From contig CAZGRL010000167.1 of assembly GCA_964528155.1 (NCBI GenBank), forward strand, positions 1 through 6,999: DNA of 6,999 nucleotides, read 5' to 3'. The notes beneath the pieces are model-generated. The model was not told where the DNA came from, searched no databases, and saw only the letters and a program-made list of their open reading frames with translations. The first letter of the stretch is position 1, and each line of letters starts with the position of its first letter. This DNA comes from G001797105 sp964528155 (GTDB lineage Bacteria; Chloroflexota; Anaerolineae; Anaerolineales; E44-bin32). Position numbers and translations under genes: made by a program. This document shows, one piece after another, positions 1 through 6,078 of the stretch.

Positions 1-872
1 CCATGGTGTTCCAATCCTACGCGCTCTATCCACACATGACGGTCTACGACAACATGGCCTTTGGGCTCAAGCTGCGCAAGACGCCCAAGGACGAAATCAA
101 GCGACGGGTCGAGCAGGCGGCCACGATCCTGGGCATCGAGGTCCTTCTTGATCGCCGGCCCCGCCAGCTCTCCGGAGGACAGCGCCAGCGAGTCGCCCTC
201 GGTCGAGCGATCGTCCGCGAACCGAAGGTATTCCTGCTCGACGAGCCCCTCTCCAACCTGGATGCCAAGCTGCGGGTGCAGACTCGAGCCGAGATTAGCA
301 AGCTGCACCAGAGACTCCAGACAACCTTCATCTACGTCACGCATGATCAGACCGAAGCCATGACGATGGCCGATCGTATCGCTGTGATCAAGAGCGGCGT
401 GCTGCAACAGCTTGACACCCCTCAACATCTGTACGACATGCCCGGGAATGTGTTCGTGGCCGGTTTCATCGGCTCTCCAGCAATGAACTTCTTCAACGCC
501 AAGCTTTCGCGCGCCGATGGCGGGATGGCTATCGACACCAGCAGCTTCCAGGTCCCGGTACCCGCTGATCGCATGTCTACGTTCGAGCGCTTCGTCGGCC
601 GGCAGGTCATTTTCGGGATACGCCCGGAAGACCTTCATGATCCGGCCTTCGCGCCGCCTGGGATCACTCCCGCCTCAATCGAAGCCAATGTCGAAGTTAC
701 CGAGCTCATGGGGAACGAGATCTTCCTCCACCTCGAGCTGGGTGGGACGGCGTTCACCGGGCGGGTGGATCCACGCACGAGCGCCAAGATGGGCCAGAAG
801 GCTCAGATCGTGATGAACTTGGAGAACATGCATTTGTTCGAAACAGAAGGGGATCAGCTGGCCATTCGCTGA
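1..872 (+). CDS. CUT1-family ABC transporter ATP-binding protein (MalK/UgpC/MsmK-like), 5' end missing
   Basis: This is the ATPase subunit that powers a sugar or glycerol-phosphate ABC importer on the cytoplasmic face of the membrane. The reading frame is open at base 1, so the true start lies upstream; about 80 N-terminal residues, including Walker A, are missing relative to the family's usual length near 370. Counting from the Met codon at base 3, one sees the Q-loop (VFQSYALYPHMTV, residues 2-14), the signature LSGGQ (56-60), Walker B with catalytic Glu (VFLLDEP, 76-82), the D-loop (SNLDAKLR, 84-91) and the switch His (THDQTEAM, 113-120). GSPAMNFF (157-164), FGIRPEDL (204-211) and the C-terminal part form the MalK-type regulatory/TOBE region that marks the CUT1 group. 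No permease or binding protein lies in the window, so the substrate cannot be told; the ugpC, malK and msmK names are equally possible. The reading frame looks intact and the terminator follows 21 bases after the stop. Confidence 0.95.
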   Translation, partial: MVFQSYALYPHMTVYDNMAFGLKLRKTPKDEIKRRVEQAATILGIEVLLDRRPRQLSGGQRQRVALGRAIVREPKVFLLDEPLSNLDAKLRVQTRAEISKLHQRLQTTFIYVTHDQTEAMTMADRIAVIKSGVLQQLDTPQHLYDMPGNVFVAGFIGSPAMNFFNAKLSRADGGMAIDTSSFQVPVPADRMSTFERFVGRQVIFGIRPEDLHDPAFAPPGITPASIEANVEVTELMGNEIFLHLELGGTAFTGRVDPRTSAKMGQKAQIVMNLENMHLFETEGDQLAIR

Positions 873-893
873 TCAAGCCCCCGATCCCCGATG

Positions 894-920
894 AGCCCCG
901 CCGATCTCCGCGCGGGGCTT
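894..920 (+). terminator. Rho-independent-like hairpin terminator after the ABC ATPase gene
   Basis: Arms AGCCCCGC (894-901) and GCGGGGCT (912-919) are perfect reverse complements, 8 bp around a 10-base loop, and are followed by TTTGT. The U-run is short, so termination may be partial. The hairpin lies between the ABC ATPase stop at 872 and the ribosome binding site of the next gene at 938. Confidence 0.7.
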
Positions 921-937
921 TGTCGTGCCCTTTGATT

Positions 938-942
938 GGAGA
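938..942 (+). promoter_or_regulatory. Ribosome binding site that fixes the apgM start
   Basis: GGAGA sits 8 bases before the ATG at 951. An in-frame TTG at 936 overlaps this site and would lack a binding site of its own, so 951 is preferred. Confidence 0.75.
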
Positions 943-950
943 GACCCTGT

Positions 951-2162
951 ATGGCTAACCTCGATCTGATGAAAGAGCTTCATCGAGACAAGGGGGGAAA
1001 GATCGTCCTGCTTGTGATGGACGGTCTGGGCGGGCTCCCGGTCGAGCCCGGCGGCCCCACCGAACTGGAGGCGGCGCGCACGCCCAACATGGACAGACTG
1101 GCCGCCGAGGGCAGCCTGGGCCAGATCGTCCCCGTTGCTCCCGGAATCACACCGGGTTCCGGACCGGCCCACCTCGGCCTGTTCGGATACGATCCACTGA
1201 CCTACATCGTTGGTCGGGGTGTGCTCGAGGCTACCGGCGTCGGGTTGCGGGTGAACAAGGGCGACGTCGCCGCGCGCGGGAACTTCTGCACGGTCGACTC
1301 AAACGGCTTGATCACAAACCGGCGTGCCGGACGCATACCCACTAACGAGGCGCTGCCGCTGGTCGAGAAACTGCGTTCCATCGAACTCCCCGGCGTGACG
1401 ACGGAGTTGCGGCATGTCAAGGAGTACCGCTTCGCACTCGTCATGCGAGCTGAAGGGCTTGAACCGGCGATCGAGGATACCGATCCGCAACAGACCGGCG
1501 TCGCGCCACTCCCCGCTACCGCCATCGAGCCCGGGTCGAAGAAGACGGCGGAGTTGTTCAATCAGTGGATTGCGCTCGCTCGCGAACGCCTGGCCGACCA
1601 ACCCAAGGCCAACGCCCTGACGTTGCGCGGCTTCTCGTCCGATCCCGCCCTACCGCCATTCCCGCAGATTTACGGCCTGCGGGCTGGATGCATCGCCGTG
1701 TATCCGATGTATCAAGGCGTCGCGGCGTTGGTGGGAATGACGGTCGCGTCTTTCGAAGGCGAAAGCCCCACGGACGAATTGGCAGCGGCTGCCCGTTTGT
1801 GGGATCAGTATGATTTCTTCTTCATCCACATCAAGAAGACCGACAGTCGCGGCGAGGACGGCGACTTCAAGGCCAAAGCCGATGTGATCGAAAGCGTCGA
1901 TGCGGCCTTGCCCGCCTTACTCGACCTCAAACCTGACGTATTGGCGATCACAGGCGACCACTCGACGCCTGCCAGGATGCGCGTTCACTCGTGGCACCCG
2001 GTGCCGTTCTTGCTGTGGGCGCCGATGACGATCCGCGCCGATGATCGGCGTGGGTTCGGCGAGACGAACTGCGCCGGCGGAGGCCTGGGAACGTTTCCAT
2101 CGAGAGAGGTCATGCCGCTGCTCATGGCCCACGCCGGCAGGCTCGAAAAGTTCGGGGCCTGA
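951..2162 (+). CDS. apgM: Cofactor-independent phosphoglycerate mutase, archaeal-type (ApgM)
   Basis: This enzyme interconverts 3- and 2-phosphoglycerate in glycolysis and gluconeogenesis without 2,3-bisphosphoglycerate, through a phosphoserine intermediate and a two-metal centre of the alkaline phosphatase superfamily. The product of 403 residues matches the usual ApgM length. The first metal Asp lies in LLVMDGLGG (Asp24), the catalytic Ser in ITPGSGPAHLGLFGYDP (Ser70), and the second metal cluster in ITGDHSTP (Asp336, His337) and HSWHPVP (His346, His349). The end, LGTFPSREVMPLLMAHAGRL then EKFGA, is typical of the family. The KKTDSRGEDGDF segment (295-306) has Glu302 where DxxxH would put a metal-binding His; this may be normal for the bacterial branch. 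The ATG at 951 was chosen for its ribosome binding site. Transcription could come from a promoter in the short gap or by read-through from the ABC ATPase gene; no clear promoter is visible. The palindrome 46 bases past the stop may end the transcript. Confidence 0.95.
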   Translation: MANLDLMKELHRDKGGKIVLLVMDGLGGLPVEPGGPTELEAARTPNMDRLAAEGSLGQIVPVAPGITPGSGPAHLGLFGYDPLTYIVGRGVLEATGVGLRVNKGDVAARGNFCTVDSNGLITNRRAGRIPTNEALPLVEKLRSIELPGVTTELRHVKEYRFALVMRAEGLEPAIEDTDPQQTGVAPLPATAIEPGSKKTAELFNQWIALARERLADQPKANALTLRGFSSDPALPPFPQIYGLRAGCIAVYPMYQGVAALVGMTVASFEGESPTDELAAAARLWDQYDFFFIHIKKTDSRGEDGDFKAKADVIESVDAALPALLDLKPDVLAITGDHSTPARMRVHSWHPVPFLLWAPMTIRADDRRGFGETNCAGGGLGTFPSREVMPLLMAHAGRLEKFGA

Positions 2163-2207
2163 GGCCGCGGCCCGAATCAGATCTCGCGTCGCGGCAAGGG
2201 AATCCAC

Positions 2208-2253
2208 GAAGGACGAAGCTCAACGCGTGATCACGCGCTGAGCTTCGTCCTTC
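2208..2253. repeat. 46-base near-perfect palindrome, possible bidirectional terminator
   Basis: Arms of 23 bases (2208-2230 and 2231-2253) are reverse complements except at 2223/2238. In a + transcript that position is A-C; in a - transcript it becomes a U-G wobble, so the - strand hairpin is fully paired apart from its tip (GTGATCAC in the centre). It begins 46 bases after the apgM stop and lies 199 bases beyond the last gene of the - strand operon. The tail on the + side is TTACTCCC, a poor U-run. A convergent-gene terminator is one reading; a dispersed palindromic repeat is the other. The palindrome is itself built of 7-base units (ACGAAGG then ACGAAGC at 2206-2219), which links it to the adjacent repeat tract. 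Confidence 0.7.
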
Positions 2254-2263
2254 TTACTCCCGC

Positions 2264-2417
2264 GTCCGGTGTCTCTTGTTTCGCGTTTCAGGTCGTGAAA
2301 TGTGATGCGTGAAACGTGAGGCTCAAAGCGCAACGAGTCCGGTTTGCTGCTTGAAGCTTGAGGCCTTCTGTCCTGCGGCTCGTGTCTTGTGTACTGTGTC
2401 TTGTGTCCTGCCCTCTG
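2264..2417. repeat. Degenerate heptanucleotide repeat tract (several 7-base word families)
   Basis: The gap between apgM and the Lit-like gene can be read in one 7-base register for about 22 units. Related words are adjacent: GTTTCGC and GTTTCAG (2278-2291); four units ending GTGA or CGTGA (2292-2319); TGCTTGA and AGCTTGA (2348-2361); then TGTCCTG (2369), TGTCTTG (2383), TGTACTG (2390), TGTCTTG (2397) and TGTCCTG (2404). A 7-base inverted pair, CGTTTCA (2284-2290) and TGAAACG (2310-2316), lies inside. The words change along the tract, so this is not a simple microsatellite. Heptanucleotide short tandem repeats are known in cyanobacteria; similar tracts in Chloroflexota are my recollection only. 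With 2163-2207 and 2418-2451, where I see only a 10-base palindrome (2163-2172), it fills the gap between the convergent genes, which shows no credible gene. Confidence 0.7.
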
Positions 2418-2451
2418 CGTTACCGTTCGCCCATGACGGCGACAACACCGC

Positions 2452-3138
2452 CTACGCATGCCCGTGTAACCACCGCCGCGTGAGCCACAACACCACACCA
2501 GCCTCGACCAGACTGGCCAGGATCAAGAACGCGAACGCGTCTCGCCAGAACCGTTCAGGGAACAGGCGTATCAACGTGTCGGAATAGGAAAAAAGCCATG
2601 TGTTTCCCTGGAAGAACACGTGGTGGAACTCGACGAAGACGGTTGAAAACGCTGCAGCGACTCCGATGGCCAGGAGGGCGAACACGATCAAGGTCAGGAC
2701 CGAGCCTCCTCGCAGGCCATCGATAGCTGAGCGTTTGCTCCCGAGGTACCACTGCAGCACAGACAGTCCGATCACTACAGCCAGGCTGGCGATCCACACC
2801 CGCATGGCTCCGATCACGACTTGCTTGACATCCGCCATATGGCGAAGCTCGCGTTCGTTGTAGATCGGAGTGCCGTCGGCGAAGTGCAGATCAGCCAGGA
2901 ACTCGATCCCCGAATCGTTCAACAGGTAGTCAAGGGAGAGGAGCGACCAGTGCAGCCTGTCCTCCCGGGTGAATCCGTACGCGTCGGCCGGAAAGCCAGG
3001 CGTTCTGTACTCGACCTCAACGAATGCGTGAGTCAGAAGCAGCCGCACGTTGGTCAACACCAGGACCGCCGGCATCAGGATCCCAACGGTCCATCGGGCG
3101 GCCTTGATCCACAAGGACGACGTCTCAGAAACGGTCAT
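2452..3138 (-). CDS. Lit/DUF1461 (TIGR01906) integral membrane protein, probable lipoprotein intramolecular transacylase
   Basis: The 228-residue product has four hydrophobic segments (about 15-37, 106-130, 147-168, 203-222) and the landmarks of the DUF1461/TIGR01906 family: ELRHMADVKQV (97-107) and FHHVFFQGNTWLF (171-183) followed by SDTLIRLFPERFW (186-198). In Firmicutes, members named Lit move an acyl chain of a diacyl lipoprotein from the glyceryl sn-2 position to the N-terminal Cys, giving lyso-form lipoproteins; as I recall, two His residues 72 apart are essential. His100 and His172 here have that spacing and, by the predicted topology, lie on the same membrane side. The start ATG follows GAGGTGAG at 3157-3150 at an unusually long distance (11 bases), but an in-frame TGA at 3153-3151 excludes any earlier start. 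It is the last gene of the operon, 19 bases after the preceding stop. Family membership is firm; the reaction in this organism is inferred. Confidence 0.85.
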   Translation of the reverse strand: MTVSETSSLWIKAARWTVGILMPAVLVLTNVRLLLTHAFVEVEYRTPGFPADAYGFTREDRLHWSLLSLDYLLNDSGIEFLADLHFADGTPIYNERELRHMADVKQVVIGAMRVWIASLAVVIGLSVLQWYLGSKRSAIDGLRGGSVLTLIVFALLAIGVAAAFSTVFVEFHHVFFQGNTWLFSYSDTLIRLFPERFWRDAFAFLILASLVEAGVVLWLTRRWLHGHA

Positions 3139-3157
3139 CGAATTCGTTTCTCACCTC

Positions 3158-4729
3158 TCATTTCAAGCTGCTCAGATCACCACCCAGAATGAAACGCAGG
3201 GCGACGGCGTTTGTAAGCTGTTCGATCGGTGCCCGATCGTCGGTGAAGACCACTTCCGACGCCGGCGTCGGCTTCAGGTTGATAATCGTCCGAGCCAGCG
3301 TATCCAGGAGCAGCGGGGGTGCTCCCGAACGCGCCAGGGATTTCATATTGTCCAGCAAATTGGTCGGCGTTGTCGGCTGGATGGTCGCATACACCAGTGT
3401 GTTGAAAGTGTTGGGAACATCGACGACGTAGACTGAGGGGAATACCGACTGCAGGGTGCCGACGAAGGCCTCGATCAGACGGCGGTCCTCGGGCGTCCGA
3501 CCGACGTTGATCGCCAGGACGCCATCGTCGAGCATGTGATCCCGAACGACGAGGAAGAACTCACGCGTGGTCAGATGCCAGGGGATGTACGGCAGGCGAT
3601 AGGCGTCGACGGCGATGACGTCGTATTTCTGGTTGCTGTGCTCGAGCCCCCACCTGCCGTCGGCGATGAACACATTCAGATTGGACTCGTTCATATCGAA
3701 CAATCGGCGACCGACTTCGACGATCTCCGGGTCGATCTCCCAGCCGTCGACCGGGATCGGCCCGTACACCTGTGTGTACTGCTTGGCGATCGTACCGGCC
3801 GCCAGGCCGACGATCCCCAGACGTGAGACATCGGTCGTGGTCATCGGCGGTGGGTTGAAGTAAGGCGCCGAGAGAAAATAGTCCCACGTCCCCAGGGTGG
3901 CAGTTGATCCCGGTTCGTACACGGAATGAATGCCCTGCCCCTCGTTCAAGAGCAGGTAGCGGACGCCGTCTTGTTCGATGACCTGAATGTAGTTGTACGC
4001 AGATTCCTTCTCGTAGATCTGACCGACGCTGGCCTTGATCGGGCCTCTCAAGCTGATGATGGAAATGAAGATCAGTACCACCGGCAGAAGAACGTAGCGC
4101 AAAGCGGCGCGCACGTCCGTTGATCCGATGCCGATCAATCCGACGATCATCAGTGTCAGGCTGAGCGCCAGAAAAGTCCGCGCCGTCCCGATCGTCGGAA
4201 TGAGCCACAGCACCGGCAGGAAAGTCCCCAGGATGGAACCCAGGGTGGAGAGCGCGTACATCCTGCCGGAAACCGTCCCCGCCCTGTCGGTCCGGCGCAG
4301 CGCCAGGCGGATGGCGAAGGGAGACACGCAGCCGAGCAGGGTGACCGGCAGGCTGAAGAGGACCAGCACACCCAGGAAGGATCCGACCATGACGGCGGCG
4401 TCGAGGTTCTCGACCGCGGACGCCGCCAGACGCAAGACCGGCCTGGCGACGGAAGGCACCACACCGGCGAAGAACGCCCCCCAAGCCAGCAAGCGATAGA
4501 ACGTGCCCGGATACGGCGATCGGTCGGCCCATCGCCCACCGATGAAGTAGCCTGCCGTCAGATAGACCAGGATCAGGCCGATGATGTTGGCCCAGACAAT
4601 GTTGCTCGTTCCGAATACGTTGCCCAGCAATCGGGAGGCCGTCAATTCCACCCCGAGCGTGGTCAGCCCGGAGATGAAGACCGCCACGCCGATCAGCCAC
4701 CCGCTCGATCGTTCGCCTTCGGGGGTCAT
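3158..4729 (-). CDS. Membrane-fused spermidine synthase-like protein
   Basis: The 523-residue product has a hydrophobic N-terminal half with about seven membrane segments (near 11-31, 43-63, 79-96, 112-141, 157-178, 183-202, 211-227) and a cytosolic-type Rossmann domain (about 235-523) of the spermidine synthase/methyltransferase class. Motif I is GIVGLAAGTIAKQY (305-318), the ribose-binding acid is in GWEIDPEIVE (329-338), then ADGRWGLE (356-363) and YDVIAVDAYRLPYIPWHL (369-386). True spermidine synthases have a GGGDG loop and a DxxD pair; here the loop Asp is absent and the second Asp is Arg378, so classic aminopropyl transfer from decarboxylated SAM is doubtful and the substrate is unknown. 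The ATG at 4729 is preferred: it overlaps the upstream stop as ATGA and has GGAAGG four bases before it. An in-frame GTG at 4741 would add four residues. Such fused proteins are common and often named spermidine synthase without biochemical proof. Confidence 0.85.
   Translation of the reverse strand: MTPEGERSSGWLIGVAVFISGLTTLGVELTASRLLGNVFGTSNIVWANIIGLILVYLTAGYFIGGRWADRSPYPGTFYRLLAWGAFFAGVVPSVARPVLRLAASAVENLDAAVMVGSFLGVLVLFSLPVTLLGCVSPFAIRLALRRTDRAGTVSGRMYALSTLGSILGTFLPVLWLIPTIGTARTFLALSLTLMIVGLIGIGSTDVRAALRYVLLPVVLIFISIISLRGPIKASVGQIYEKESAYNYIQVIEQDGVRYLLLNEGQGIHSVYEPGSTATLGTWDYFLSAPYFNPPPMTTTDVSRLGIVGLAAGTIAKQYTQVYGPIPVDGWEIDPEIVEVGRRLFDMNESNLNVFIADGRWGLEHSNQKYDVIAVDAYRLPYIPWHLTTREFFLVVRDHMLDDGVLAINVGRTPEDRRLIEAFVGTLQSVFPSVYVVDVPNTFNTLVYATIQPTTPTNLLDNMKSLARSGAPPLLLDTLARTIINLKPTPASEVVFTDDRAPIEQLTNAVALRFILGGDLSSLK
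4726..4729 (-). other. ATGA stop/start overlap, DUF58 gene to spermidine synthase-like gene
   Basis: The start ATG (4729-4727) and the stop TGA (4728-4726) share bases, with GGAAGG at 4739-4734 upstream. The matching ATGA at 6078-6075 joins the MoxR and DUF58 genes. Both suggest ribosome re-initiation and a single operon. Confidence 0.8.
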
Positions 4730-6078
4730 GCGACCTTCCACGACGGAAGCGCCGGAGGCGCACCCGACAAGGCCGCGCCTACCTTGTCACCGTATCGGAT
4801 CAAGTGGGTGGTCACGCCCCTTTGCGAGGCGCGGACGGCGAGTTGTGCGCTCCCAGGTACCCCTCCGAAGCTCTCGGCATCGAGCAGCACGAGCATCGGG
4901 CTCACTCGGCGGCGTTCGAGCTCCTGGGCTGCGAGCAGCAGCTCGGCTCGCGGATCGGCCGTGATCAGAACAACCGTGGCGCCGCGCGGGAATCGCGCCG
5001 CCTCGATGCGAATGACTTCTTCAAGCGAGAGCTTCCCGGACGCCTCGAGCGTCGCCAGCGTCTCGAGGATCTGGTTCAGTTGCGGCTGGCCCCGGTTGGC
5101 CTGGATGACGTGGCGCATGTGTCCGTACGCGACAAGGCCGACCGCCCGGTCTCGCGACAGAAGATGGAAGGCGAGAGATGCCGCCGCCGCGACGGCATAC
5201 TCCTCGGTGTCAGGCGGAAGCCTGACCTCGGTTCGGGGCAGGATGCTCTTGGGGGCAGTATCTTCGGGCTCCGTGGTGCGAGATTGTGTGTTCGCGGCTG
5301 CGTCAAGGACAATCCATACGTCAACCTTGGGATCGATTTCGAATTCCTTGACAATCAGCCGGTCCCGGCGTGCGGTCGACTTCCAGTGAATTCGATTCAT
5401 TCCGTCCCCGGGCGCGTAATCGCGCACGCCGACGGCGTTGGCGGTCACCTGGCTCGTTCGCTGGTGGAGCGCCCCTCCTCCGGGAAGGTATCCGCTCGGG
5501 ACTTCGAATTCGGAGATGGGATCGGTTGCAGGAAGGACGATGATGTAATGCGGCGGCGTCGCATCTATGGAGAATGTGAACAATCCAAATGGGTCCCCCG
5601 ACTCCAACGACGCCGGTCCGAGACGGTATCGTCCGCGAAGCGTGCAGCGCGTCCTGACCAGCCAGCGAACCTCGCGTCCGGCTCCCAGGCTGGCGATCAC
5701 GGATGACACTCGATGGCCCGGAATGTCGGCGGCTCGCCGGTCGGGTTCGTCGACCGCCATTCCGGCCGGGCCCGGTGTCGCCCAGTACCCCGGCAAGGTC
5801 GAGCGATCACGGATCTCCACCCAAAGCTTCGGGACGCGGCTTCGGTTGCGTAAAATGAGGCGCTCTTCGAATACGCTCCCGACCTGGGCCGCGCTGGAAC
5901 GCGCCTCGCGCTCGAGTGTCAGACCGAGCAACGATGACCGGGCCCAGATCCACGAGGTGACCAGCAGGCCGCCCCACAGATACGCCAGGCTGAAGAAGAG
6001 ATCACGCCCTGTCGCCAGGCCGCCGAACAGGCTCAAGCCGAACAGGGCCAGGACCACCCATGCCCTGGAGCGGATCAT
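4726..6078 (-). CDS. DUF58 domain-containing protein, MoxR partner
   Basis: The 450-residue product starts with two hydrophobic segments (about 7-21 and 27-46), followed by a beta-rich region and the DUF58 signature VGVRDYAPGDGMNRIHWKST (217-236), continuing into RRDRLIVKEFEID. The following VDVWIVLDAAAN (252-263) is the strand and loop where the von Willebrand A-like fold would carry its metal site; DxSxS is replaced by Asp-Ala-Ala-Ala-Asn. The rest, with GATVVLITADPR (366-377) and PMLVLLDAESF (394-404), fits the same alpha/beta domain. DUF58 proteins are widespread neighbours of MoxR ATPases, in pairs thought to act as chaperones or remodelling machines for envelope or other complexes; the exact role is unproven. 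It shares ATGA with the MoxR stop and has GAGGTG just before its ATG. The stop overlaps the next gene start by four bases, consistent with translational coupling at both ends. Confidence 0.92.
   Translation of the reverse strand: MIRSRAWVVLALFGLSLFGGLATGRDLFFSLAYLWGGLLVTSWIWARSSLLGLTLEREARSSAAQVGSVFEERLILRNRSRVPKLWVEIRDRSTLPGYWATPGPAGMAVDEPDRRAADIPGHRVSSVIASLGAGREVRWLVRTRCTLRGRYRLGPASLESGDPFGLFTFSIDATPPHYIIVLPATDPISEFEVPSGYLPGGGALHQRTSQVTANAVGVRDYAPGDGMNRIHWKSTARRDRLIVKEFEIDPKVDVWIVLDAAANTQSRTTEPEDTAPKSILPRTEVRLPPDTEEYAVAAAASLAFHLLSRDRAVGLVAYGHMRHVIQANRGQPQLNQILETLATLEASGKLSLEEVIRIEAARFPRGATVVLITADPRAELLLAAQELERRRVSPMLVLLDAESFGGVPGSAQLAVRASQRGVTTHLIRYGDKVGAALSGAPPALPSWKVA

Noticed and set aside
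2264..2417. CRISPR array
   Set aside because: The repeat unit is only 7 bases and is degenerate, with no spacers of regular length and no cas genes nearby.
2369..2417. Rho utilisation site
   Set aside because: The stretch is pyrimidine-rich on the + strand, but C does not clearly exceed G, so the signal is not distinctive.
2220..2498. 92-codon open frame on the - strand across the intergenic region
   Set aside because: It runs through the heptamer repeat tract and half of the palindrome, overlaps the end of the Lit-like gene, and has no recognisable domain.
2309..2587. 92-codon open frame on the + strand
   Set aside because: It arises from the repeat tract and the antisense of the Lit-like gene, with no ribosome binding site or domain.
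3561..4763. 400-codon open frame on the - strand
   Set aside because: It lies in another frame of the fused spermidine synthase-like gene, whose own frame has clear membrane segments and motifs; this one is rich in Arg and has no hydrophobic segments.
4804..5706. 300-codon open frame on the + strand
   Set aside because: It is wholly antisense to the DUF58 gene, has no domain I recognise and an Arg-rich composition typical of shadow frames in GC-rich DNA.
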